Positions 1 through 5,855 of a stretch of 9,291 nucleotides of DNA are shown here, piece by piece. Both the position numbers and the translations under genes were made by a program. Each line of letters starts with the position of its first letter. Positions within the stretch are counted from its first letter, which is position 1. The stretch is taken from the NCBI GenBank assembly GCA_010027395.1, contig RGVD01000100.1, forward strand, positions 1 to 9,291, given 5' to 3'. This DNA comes from Bacteroidota bacterium. GTDB lineage: Bacteria > Bacteroidota > Bacteroidia > UKL13-3. The notes beneath the pieces were generated by a model. The model was not told where the DNA came from, made no database searches, and saw nothing but the letters and a program-made list of their open reading frames with translations.

Positions 1-908
1 GAACATAAAAGGGTCATCACAATTACTGGAGGCCTCAAATAATTGGCACCAAAATTAATTTTATTGAAGTTTTGAGTATTTATTCCATCTATTAAGATTT
101 TGGCACCTAAATAATAGTAGTAGATACTCAAAAATGATTGTTTTATATGGAAGGCCAATTTTTTGCTTTTAGATTCTTTATTAAAATCTGTTAGGATGGC
201 GTCCTCAACAAAGCCAATCGGGTTATTATGTAGAACCAGATTTGTTTGAAGTTTTTTGTCGTCATCAAAAATACTTGGGTTTAGGTCTATCAACTTCAGT
301 GTTTGTAATTTGATGAAAAATCCGTGGTTGCAAATCGTACTTGAAAGTCCTGCCTTTATACGATTGCTTCTTTCAACCATATTTCGAAGATTGCTTTTGT
401 TTAACCCGAGTATTGATTCTTCAGATTTTATGATGTTAGCTTGTGCTACCTTATAACCTTGGTTAAACAAAACATTGATATTTTTTATGAAGTCTGGATC
501 AAGTGTGCAATTGCCTTTTATGTATGCAACGACTTCTGTATCCGGTTTAACTACATTTACAACATAGTCAATTATCTGTAATTTACTCTCTAATAAGCAT
601 CTTTCCAAGATTCTATATTTCTTCAAATTAATTGCGGATGGCATTTTTACTCCGTTGGCGACCATGAACAAAACTTTAAAATTTTGATAGCTCTGGTTTT
701 GCAATGATTGCAATAGATTGTCCCAATTAAAGTTTTCCGTAACATGCACTATCAATGTATATTTATATTGATAGAAATCTTTTGGAATTTGATTTTTGAG
801 CTTCGACTTTAGAGCATTCATTTTAACCATTATTGTTAAATAAACTGCTGAAATCATGATAAAGCAGAATGCTGTTTTAAAAATTGTAATGAAAATTTCT
901 GTTACCAT
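1..908 (-). CDS. Glycosyltransferase family 2-like membrane protein, catalytically degenerate, partial (3' end off window)
   Basis: The frame is open for 302 codons from the ATG at 908 to the window edge, with no stop. One N-terminal membrane segment (about residues 5-28) is followed by a GT2-like domain. Residues 51-86 follow the usual pattern of strand, helix ending in a 'LQNQSYQNFKVLFMVANG'-type turn. Residues 129-140 match the DxD-LDPDF region, 187-200 match the 'GLSSTICNHG' acceptor region, and 215-240 match the 'ED...' to 'FVEDAIL' region. A second membrane segment seems to begin near residue 292 at the edge. Key residues are altered: the nucleotide-binding aspartates read V-A-N-G, the DxD position reads K131-G-N133, and no QxxRW motif is visible near 250-262. 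The protein may therefore be a non-catalytic or highly divergent GT2. The start lies 6 nt after the stop of the 90-residue gene, so the two are probably co-transcribed. The fold assignment is by pattern only; a polysaccharide or surface-glycan role is inference. Confidence 0.72.
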   Translation of the reverse strand, partial: MVTEIFITIFKTAFCFIMISAVYLTIMVKMNALKSKLKNQIPKDFYQYKYTLIVHVTENFNWDNLLQSLQNQSYQNFKVLFMVANGVKMPSAINLKKYRILERCLLESKLQIIDYVVNVVKPDTEVVAYIKGNCTLDPDFIKNINVLFNQGYKVAQANIIKSEESILGLNKSNLRNMVERSNRIKAGLSSTICNHGFFIKLQTLKLIDLNPSIFDDDKKLQTNLVLHNNPIGFVEDAILTDFNKESKSKKLAFHIKQSFLSIYYYYLGAKILIDGINTQNFNKINFGANYLRPPVIVMTLLC

Positions 909-914
909 ATTATT

Positions 915-1187
915 TTATAATAAATTGCTAGAAACTGCATCGCTTGCCACACGTTGATAGTTATCAAACGGGGTGTCAACGCCTGGAAAAATATCTACAT
1001 TATAGATTGTTTTAAGTTCAAGTAATGCTGATAATAAAAGCACCAATACTAAAACTAAATACAAGAACTTAGCAAAATCCACCATTCCATTTTTAGCTCT
1101 TATGATTTTATAAAAAAAGTATCCTTTTAATGATTCTTCTTTTTTTAATTGAATGTAATAACCGATTGTATTTTTTTGAGCTTCCAT
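915..1187 (-). CDS. Small single-pass membrane protein, unknown function (90 aa)
   Basis: I do not recognise a family. Residues 1-38 are basic (K15, K16, K21, K27, R30, K32) and probably cytoplasmic. Residues 39-58 form one very hydrophobic helix rich in Leu and Val. Residues 59-90 are a polar, probably periplasmic tail. There is no signal-peptidase or lipoprotein site. A strong Shine-Dalgarno GGAGG (1193-1197) lies 5 nt before the ATG, which is unusual here because the other genes mostly lack one; it both supports the start and makes the gene credible despite its size. It is followed after 6 nt by the GT2-like gene, so it may be a membrane partner or accessory subunit of that protein (inference). 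The LytTR-like operator at 1429-1463 lies upstream on the same strand. Confidence 0.75.
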   Translation of the reverse strand: MEAQKNTIGYYIQLKKEESLKGYFFYKIIRAKNGMVDFAKFLYLVLVLVLLLSALLELKTIYNVDIFPGVDTPFDNYQRVASDAVSSNLL

Positions 1188-1192
1188 ATTGA

Positions 1193-1197
1193 CCTCC
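1193..1197 (-). promoter_or_regulatory. Strong Shine-Dalgarno for the 90-aa membrane protein
   Basis: GGAGG on the minus strand, 5 nt before the ATG at 1187, within AAAGGAGGTC. It is a near-ideal anti-SD match, unlike the A/T-only leaders in front of atpD, atpC, the kinase and the Fic-like gene. Confidence 0.8.
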
Positions 1198-1389
1198 TTT
1201 TAAATATTATTTTTGTTTCTGATTTACTTGTACAAATACATAGTTCAAATGGAGGTAAAAGCTATTTAAGTGGCGAAATGCTGAAAAAAACTTGTCATGT
1301 TTAATTATTTAGCTGAATAACAGCCACATTAATTTTTAAAATTTGAAAACTTTTATTGAAAATGAGGTCGAAATTGGATGAAATTGAAA

Positions 1390-1423
1390 CAAAATGTAGT
1401 ATTTATTCTACATTAAAAAGCAA
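1390..1423 (-). promoter_or_regulatory. Candidate promoter for the 90-aa / GT2-like pair
   Basis: On the minus strand a TTG (1423-1421) is followed after 22 nt by TACATTTTG (1398-1390), one extra T compared with the Bacteroidota -7 consensus TAnnTTTG. The spacing is slightly long. Its best support is position: the -33-like TTG begins 5 nt downstream of the proximal direct-repeat copy, the arrangement expected for an activated promoter. Moderate to low certainty. Confidence 0.35.
1393..1414. repeat. Short perfect inverted repeat in the candidate promoter
   Basis: AATGTAG (1393-1399) and CTACATT (1408-1414) flank an 8-nt A/T spacer. It overlaps the candidate -7 region, so it could be an operator half-site pair or a small hairpin; a chance origin in AT-rich DNA is possible. 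Confidence 0.45.
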
Positions 1424-1428
1424 TATAT

Positions 1429-1463
1429 TTATCTAAATGGAGTTAAATATTATCTAAATGGAG
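1429..1463 (-). promoter_or_regulatory. Tandem 14-bp direct repeat, candidate LytTR-regulator operator
   Basis: Two identical copies of CTCCATTTAGATAA (minus strand; 1450-1463 and 1429-1442) lie at a 21-bp period, two helical turns. Within each, the 9-mer TCCATTTAG matches the published LytTR-box pattern [TA][AC][CA]GTTN[AG][TG] at 8 of 9 positions (A in place of G). The two 9-mers (1454-1462 and 1433-1441) are 12 bp apart, the spacing known for AgrA-type sites. A LytTR-domain regulator is encoded immediately upstream at 1519-2238. The repeat is seen directly; the binding protein is inferred. The likely target is the 90-aa / GT2-like pair. Confidence 0.6.
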
Positions 1464-1518
1464 ATTATTTGATTTCCTTTTCGAGTCTTTAAAGTGAATT
1501 ATGATTAATCATTTGCCT

Positions 1519-2238
1519 TTACAAACTCATCATTTCTTTAAACTTAACGGCCTGCCTTCTGCTTACTTCTACCTTCAGACCGTCTTTCAAATAGATTAGG
1601 AACCCTGAGTTGAAGAATGGTTCAATCTTTTCAATGTAGCTAAGATTGATTATTTGTTGTCTGTTGGCTCTAAAGAAAACTTGTTGACTTAGCCTTTCAT
1701 CCAAGGCGTTCAGTGTTCTATGAATAAGAGGTTGGTATTTATCAAAATGCACTTTTGCATAATTTCCGGCAGATTCAATCATTCTGACATCGCTTAGTTT
1801 CACAAACCAGCATTTCTCACCATCCCTTATAAATACTTGGTCTTCGGCTCCCAGTTTGTCCCTGTCTTTGTTATGTTCCAAGTCATTAATTTGCTTTTTT
1901 GCCTTAGTGATAGCATCCTTTAGCCTTTGCGACTGTATGGGCTTCATTAAATAATCAAGGGCATTTACATCAAATGCCTTTGTTGCAAACTCATTATATG
2001 CCGTAGTAAAAATAACAATAGGTGTTTCAATTAACTCTTCAAGCAAATCAAAGCCAGTCTTTTCGGGCATTTGAATATCAAGAAAAAGCAATTGTGGCTT
2101 CAGTTTATCAATTAGCTCCAAAGCTTCATCCACGTTAGCCGCTTCTCCAATAATCTCTATTTCGCTAAATTCTTTTAGAAGACCTTTCAGCCCCTCTCTA
2201 GCTAAGCGTTCATCGTCAATTATTATTGTTTTAATCAT
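1519..2238 (-). CDS. LytTR-family response regulator
   Basis: A 239-residue two-component response regulator of the LytR/AlgR type. The receiver domain (about 1-118) has the acidic pocket D8/D9, the phospho-acceptor D54 in 'LFLDIQMPEK', the switch T79 in 'FTTAY' and K99-P100. After a charged linker (about 119-133), the LytTR DNA-binding domain (about 134-239) shows the family's 'VRMIESAGNYAKVH' and 'FFRANRQQIINLSYIEKI' stretches. All receiver residues are intact, so it should be phosphorylated by the adjacent kinase. The ATG overlaps the kinase gene's stop by 8 nt (ATGATTAA), implying translational coupling. LytTR proteins bind paired direct repeats; such a pair lies 56 bp past this gene's stop at 1429-1463. 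Specific signal and regulon are unknown. Confidence 0.95.
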   Translation of the reverse strand: MIKTIIIDDERLAREGLKGLLKEFSEIEIIGEAANVDEALELIDKLKPQLLFLDIQMPEKTGFDLLEELIETPIVIFTTAYNEFATKAFDVNALDYLMKPIQSQRLKDAITKAKKQINDLEHNKDRDKLGAEDQVFIRDGEKCWFVKLSDVRMIESAGNYAKVHFDKYQPLIHRTLNALDERLSQQVFFRANRQQIINLSYIEKIEPFFNSGFLIYLKDGLKVEVSRRQAVKFKEMMSL

Positions 2239-3265
2239 GGGTTGGTATGCATATTTTGGTTATTACTACTTCTTCATTCATATTACATATATCAAAGGTT
2301 GCTTTGCCTTCATAAAGCAGCAGCAGGCGTTCTTTTGTGTTTTCTAGGCCAAGTCCATCATGGTTTTCTTTAGGATGATACTGTCCTGAATTACTAATTT
2401 CAATGCAAAGCTTGGATTCTTTTTGGTATGTTTTTATATCAACAAAACCACCATTTTTAAGATTAGAAATTCCATGTTTTACTGAATTTTCTACCAATGT
2501 TTGAAGCATCATCGGTGGTACTTCCATGCATAAAGTTGATTGATCAATACTTAATGAAATATTAAGCCTTTCATCAAACCTAATCTTTTCAATGGCCAAA
2601 TAATCCTCCAAGGTACTTATTTCATTTTTTAGTGCCACCGTTTTCATATTATTCATCTGAAGCGAACTTCTCAACAATCCAGATAGACGGGTAATGGCTT
2701 CTTTGGATAAATCAGGGTTCAGGTCAATAAGCGTCCTAATGCTATTAAGTGAATTGAACAAAAAGTGTGGATTTAATTGGGTTCTCAGATTATGGTATTG
2801 ATTTTCCTTTAGCGTTGCTTGTAATTGTAACCTGTCTTTTTCCGCTTGCAAACTGCGCTCCCAATACTGAAACAAATGGTATATCAATGCCCACATAAGT
2901 ATATACCTACTCCAATTAAATAAGTAGTTAAATACCAATACTCCATCAATAGGCAATTGTTTTAATAAAGGAACAGTAAATCTATCCAGGAAAATATTTA
3001 GCAATGCCATCAACACACTTATGATAACAATACTTATTGTGGCCCTTGGGATGAGTTTTGCTGAGGGCAAATTGAGCCAATTAGTATGAATTAGGAATAG
3101 CCTATAAAGATGCGTTAAACCTAATCCAATGAAAAAGTTTACTACTACATTAAGGGTAAGAAGTTTGTTGAATCCAAAGACATTTCCATAGCTTATCATT
3201 TCGATTAGCATAAAAAATGCCCAACCTCCAATTTGGCTAACCCAATATAGTTTGTATTTCTGCAT
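2231..3265 (-). CDS. LytS-type (His_kinase family) membrane sensor histidine kinase
   Basis: With the ATG at 3265 the protein has 344 residues. About four membrane helices occupy residues 7-132, a short coiled-coil linker runs from about 134 to 160, and the kinase core follows. The phospho-acceptor is H167 in 'LNPHFLFNSLN'; N260 lies in 'LVENSVKHG' (N box); 'ISNSG' (290-294) and 'DGLGL' (303-307) complete the ATP site. There is no separate extracytoplasmic sensor domain, so any signal is probably sensed in or at the membrane. An in-frame GTG at 3292 would add 9 residues. I prefer the ATG because 'MQKYKLYWVSQIGGW' is the usual beginning of this family in Bacteroidota and because a -7-like TAAGTTTG at 3304-3311 would leave only a few nt before the GTG. 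It forms an operon with the LytTR regulator, its probable substrate. Confidence 0.93.
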   Translation of the reverse strand: MQKYKLYWVSQIGGWAFFMLIEMISYGNVFGFNKLLTLNVVVNFFIGLGLTHLYRLFLIHTNWLNLPSAKLIPRATISIVIISVLMALLNIFLDRFTVPLLKQLPIDGVLVFNYLFNWSRYILMWALIYHLFQYWERSLQAEKDRLQLQATLKENQYHNLRTQLNPHFLFNSLNSIRTLIDLNPDLSKEAITRLSGLLRSSLQMNNMKTVALKNEISTLEDYLAIEKIRFDERLNISLSIDQSTLCMEVPPMMLQTLVENSVKHGISNLKNGGFVDIKTYQKESKLCIEISNSGQYHPKENHDGLGLENTKERLLLLYEGKATFDICNMNEEVVITKICIPTHD

Positions 3266-3303
3266 CAGTCGGTAAATGTATGCAGTAGCCACCTATTTTT
3301 GTT

Positions 3304-3311
3304 CAAACTTA
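3304..3311 (-). promoter_or_regulatory. Candidate -7 element for the kinase-regulator operon
   Basis: TAAGTTTG on the minus strand is an exact match to the Bacteroidota -7 consensus TAnnTTTG, about 38 nt before the kinase ATG at 3265. No convincing TTTG is seen at the -33 distance, so this is a weak call. Confidence 0.35.
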
Positions 3312-3354
3312 CACAAAAGGACTTTTCATTTTTTAGGTGGGAAAATTAGTCAAT

Positions 3355-3384
3355 AAAAAAGCCATCCCTATTTGGAATGGCTTT
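3355..3384 (-). terminator. Rho-independent terminator after atpC
   Basis: On the minus strand AAAGCCATTCC (3384-3374), loop AAATA, GGGATGGCTTT (3368-3358): an 11-bp stem with one G-T pair, ending in a run of six T (3360-3355). It begins 19 nt after the atpC stop and separates the ATPase genes from the kinase-regulator operon. Confidence 0.9.
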
Positions 3385-3403
3385 CACAATTCTTTGTTGT
3401 TAT

Positions 3404-3634
3404 TTAAGCAAGTACAACAACTTTGTTTTTTAATACCTCTGCAACACCTCCAGTGATTTCGAATTTTTGCTCTCCTTCTTTGGTTTTAATTTTCACAGTA
3501 CCTTTTTCAAGGCTTGAAATTAATGCTGCATGGTTATTTAAAACCTGAAACTGTCCTTTACTACCAGGAAGTGTTACGGCATCTGCCTCTCCCGAAAATA
3601 AAGTTTTATCTGCTGTTATAATATCTAATTGCAT
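3404..3634 (-). CDS. atpC: F1Fo ATP synthase subunit epsilon, short form
   Basis: A 76-residue epsilon subunit of the F1 central stalk, which links gamma to the c-ring. The whole protein matches the N-terminal beta-sandwich domain: 'MQLDIITADKTLFSGEADAVTLPGSKGQFQ' at the start, the 'LNNHAALISSL' segment at 32-42, and 'GGVAEVLKNKVVVLA' at the very end. The C-terminal two-helix domain, which in E. coli and Bacillus makes epsilon about 130-140 residues and inhibits ATP hydrolysis, is absent. The gene is not broken: the stop follows the normal end of the beta domain, and short epsilons are usual in Bacteroidota. It lies 85 bp after atpD, and a terminator follows. No Shine-Dalgarno is visible; the ATG is preceded by A/T only and by one arm of an inverted repeat. 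Confidence 0.95.
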   Translation of the reverse strand: MQLDIITADKTLFSGEADAVTLPGSKGQFQVLNNHAALISSLEKGTVKIKTKEGEQKFEITGGVAEVLKNKVVVLA

Positions 3635-3640
3635 TTTTAT

Positions 3641-3715
3641 AATGTGTGAATGTGTGTATATGTGAATGTGGCATTAGAATATTTATACATTTCTAAATTC
3701 TCACATTCACACATT
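3641..3715. repeat. 14-bp perfect inverted repeat filling the atpD-atpC intergenic region
   Basis: AATGTGTGAATGTG (3641-3654) and CACATTCACACATT (3702-3715) are exact reverse complements. A third, direct copy of the core TGTGAATGTG lies at 3661-3670. It can pair with 3702-3711, and with a 5-nt bulge the helix extends to AGAAT/ATTCT. In the transcript two mutually exclusive hairpins are possible. The arms start 4 nt after the atpD stop and end 6 nt before the atpC ATG. The function is not known; an effect on epsilon translation or mRNA processing is inference. There is no T tract, so it is not a standard terminator. Confidence 0.75.
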
Positions 3716-3719
3716 GAAT

Positions 3720-5228
3720 TTATTTTGCCTCAGCTAACATTTTTTCACCTTTAGCAACTGCTTGCTCGATGGTTCCAACCAAGTTGAAAGCAGCTTCAGG
3801 TAAATGGTCATATTCTCCGTCCATGATAGCGTTGAAACCTTTGATGGTTTCTTCAATGCTAACTAACTCACCTTTTAAACCAGTGAATTGCTCAGCTACG
3901 TGGAAAGGTTGAGATAAGAAACGTTGAACACGTCTAGCACGGCTTACAACCAACTTATCGTCATCACTTAACTCGTCCATACCAAGAATAGCAATTATAT
4001 CTTGTAATTCTTTGTAACGCTGTAAAATTAATTTAACGCGTTGAGCACAGTTATAATGAGCATCTCCAAGGATAGCAGCAGTTAAGATACGTGAAGTTGA
4101 ATCCAAAGGATCTACCGCAGGATAGATACCCAACTCAGCAATTTTACGGCTTAATACAGTAGTTGCATCTAAGTGGGCAAAAGTTGTTGCTGGAGCTGGA
4201 TCCGTTAAGTCATCCGCAGGAACATATACCGCTTGCACCGAAGTAATTGAACCTCGTTTGGTTGAAGTGATACGCTCTTGCATCGCACCCATTTCAGATG
4301 CCAAAGTTGGTTGGTAACCTACCGCTGAAGGCATACGACCTAAAAGAGCCGATACCTCAGAACCTGCTTGGGTGAAACGGAAAATATTATCTACGAAGAA
4401 AAGGATATCACGTCCACCTGATTTTTCATCACCATCACGGAAATACTCAGCAACAGTTAAACCAGACAAAGCCACACGTGCACGAGCCCCAGGAGGTTCG
4501 TTCATTTGTCCGAAAACAAAGGTTGCTTTTGATTCTTTTAACTTCTCATAATCTACTTTATCTAAAGGCCAATCACCTTTTTCCATGCCATGCATGAATT
4601 CGTCACCATATTTTACAATGCCTGACTCAATCATCTCACGCAACAAATCGTTACCTTCACGCGTACGCTCACCAACACCTGCAAACACTGAAAATCCATC
4701 ATAGGCTTTTGCGATGTTATTGATTAACTCTTGAATCAATACCGTTTTACCTACACCCGCACCACCAAACAAACCAATTTTACCACCTTTTGAGTATGGC
4801 TCAATTAAATCGATTACCTTAATACCTGTATATAAAGGCTCTGCGGTAGTTGATAAATCTTCGAAACGAGGAGCTTCACGGTGAATTGAGCGAGTTCCTT
4901 CAGTATTCTGCATAGCAGTCATACCATCGATGGCATCACCCACTACATTAAAAAGTCTACCACGAATTTGATCTCCAACAGGCATAGCAATTGGCGTACC
5001 TAATGGATGAACCTCCATACCTCTTACTAATCCTTCTGTTCCTTCCATGGCAATGGTACGGATCATGTTTTCTCCTAAATGCTGTTGGCACTCAAGTACA
5101 ATTCGTGAACCATCAGCGCGGCTGATGTATAAAGCATCATAAATTTTTGGCAGTTTTTCGCTGTTGTCTGCGAAACGTACATCGATTACTGGACCAATTA
5201 CCTGAGCTATAACTCCTGATTTTGACAT
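3720..5228 (-). CDS. atpD: F1Fo ATP synthase subunit beta
   Basis: The catalytic beta subunit (502 residues) of the F1 sector, making ATP from ADP and phosphate at the alpha-beta interface. Visible features are the N-terminal beta barrel (about 1-82), Walker A 'GGAGVGKT' at 155-162, catalytic E187 and R188 in 'GERTREGNDL', Walker B ending at D280 in 'ILFFVDNIFR', and the 'GRMPSAVGYQPTLA' loop at 297-310. Residues about 211-232 ('FMHGMEKGDWPLDKVDYEKL' region) form an extra segment compared with E. coli, a known Bacteroidota trait. All catalytic residues are intact. It is the first gene of a two-gene atpD-atpC operon; the other ATPase genes are not in the window, as is common in this phylum. 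A good Bacteroidota-type promoter lies just upstream. Confidence 0.98.
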   Translation of the reverse strand: MSKSGVIAQVIGPVIDVRFADNSEKLPKIYDALYISRADGSRIVLECQQHLGENMIRTIAMEGTEGLVRGMEVHPLGTPIAMPVGDQIRGRLFNVVGDAIDGMTAMQNTEGTRSIHREAPRFEDLSTTAEPLYTGIKVIDLIEPYSKGGKIGLFGGAGVGKTVLIQELINNIAKAYDGFSVFAGVGERTREGNDLLREMIESGIVKYGDEFMHGMEKGDWPLDKVDYEKLKESKATFVFGQMNEPPGARARVALSGLTVAEYFRDGDEKSGGRDILFFVDNIFRFTQAGSEVSALLGRMPSAVGYQPTLASEMGAMQERITSTKRGSITSVQAVYVPADDLTDPAPATTFAHLDATTVLSRKIAELGIYPAVDPLDSTSRILTAAILGDAHYNCAQRVKLILQRYKELQDIIAILGMDELSDDDKLVVSRARRVQRFLSQPFHVAEQFTGLKGELVSIEETIKGFNAIMDGEYDHLPEAAFNLVGTIEQAVAKGEKMLAEAK

Positions 5229-5262
5229 AATTATGTGTTTTGTAGGTATTTAAAAAGTGTTG

Positions 5263-5292
5263 CAAAAATATGTTTTATTGGCTAAAAACAAA
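5263..5292 (-). promoter_or_regulatory. Probable promoter of atpD-atpC
   Basis: On the minus strand TTTG (5292-5289), an 18-nt spacer, and TATTTTTG (5270-5263), an exact TAnnTTTG -7 match. Transcription would start near 5256, giving a leader of about 28 nt. A second exact -7 match, TAATTTTG at 5309-5302, lies upstream but lacks a clear -33 element. Confidence 0.6.
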
Positions 5293-5342
5293 CCCCTGAC
5301 ACAAAATTATACAACTGATATTTAACAGATAAAAAACGCCTA

Positions 5343-5852
5343 TCAATTTTTGAATTTTGTAATCAAGGTTTCAACCAAGCTTGTATCATCAGGTGATAAG
5401 AGGATTTTTCTTCCCACTTTTTGCTCAATAACTAAAAGGTTCTTTCTTTGGGTGGTATATAAAATCAATTTGCCTAACGAGGATGAATAATAATAGCCAT
5501 AATAACCAAATAAACCCCCTGCACTAAAAGTTCTGATAAGAGTTCTTATTTCTGATTTGTCAACTAATCTGATACTCGAAATATTATTAAATCTGATATC
5601 AACCTTGCCAATTGGTCTAATGATTTTGATTCTATCACTTTCAACAAGATAAGCTTGAGGAGCGTATAAGTATCAGAAAAGATAAATGCCTAAGAAGATT
5701 GATTCAATCAAAAATGCCGCCCAAAGCGCTATTTCGGTAGGATTTGTGGAATCTAAATTGTAAACTATAGAAGCTCCTATGCCAAGAAATAAAATGAGTA
5801 TGGCTATACTCATACCTTTGGCTAAGCTATCTAAACTAGCTTTGAATAGCAT
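5343..5852 (-). pseudogene. Bacterial PH-like-domain membrane protein gene interrupted by one in-frame TGA
   Basis: Read from the ATG at 5852 this frame gives 59 residues, a TGA at 5675-5673 (codon 60), then 109 more residues to a TGA stop at 5345-5343. The first part has two membrane helices (about 13-31 and 41-59). The second, starting 'YLYAPQAYLVESDRIKIIRP', has the pattern of bacterial PH-like domains: 'I.R..G.vdI.f..I..I', then 'GGLFGYYGYYYSSSLGKL' at 112-129, then an 'LLSPDD' segment at 151-156. The interruption falls between helix 2 and the PH-like part, where W (TGG) would be natural. There is no other stop or frameshift, so the lesion is recent, a sequencing error, or readthrough. 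The ATG lies 3 nt after the stop of the Fic-like gene, so the two are an operon. The function is unknown; the family name is by pattern only. Confidence 0.8.
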
Positions 5853-5855
5853 GAA

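Larger units (their letters stand above)
1188..1518. other. 331-bp intergenic regulatory region between the 90-aa gene and the LytTR regulator
   Basis: No coding frame of note in either direction. It holds the strong SD (1193-1197), an isolated CTCCATTTGA-like sequence (minus strand, about 1245-1254), a 7-bp inverted repeat (1393-1414), a possible promoter (1390-1423), the tandem 14-bp direct repeat (1429-1463) and a 12-bp palindrome ATGATTAATCAT (1501-1512) just after the regulator gene. I see no hairpin-plus-T-tract terminator after the regulator stop, so readthrough from the kinase-regulator operon into the small gene is also possible. If transcription starts near 1383 the leader is about 195 nt. 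Confidence 0.7.

Noticed and set aside
256..456. Plus-strand open frame of 66 codons
   Set aside because: It lies antisense to the GT2-like gene, which has a coherent domain pattern across this stretch; the plus-strand peptide has no recognisable features.
1501..1512. ATGATTAATCAT palindrome after the LytTR regulator gene as a terminator
   Set aside because: No loop and no following T run on the minus strand; too short to form a stable hairpin.
3641..3715. TGTGAATGTG copies as a CRISPR or tandem repeat array
   Set aside because: Only three 10-bp cores, one inverted, without regular spacers; better described as an inverted repeat.
5302..5309. Second -7-like element TAATTTTG upstream of atpD
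   Set aside because: Exact -7 match but no TTTG at the expected -33 distance; the downstream pair at 5263-5292 is better.
5343..5852. Genome-wide reassignment of TGA to tryptophan
   Set aside because: The other proteins are full length with Trp encoded by TGG, and this gene's natural end is also TGA; a local lesion or readthrough is more likely than a different code.
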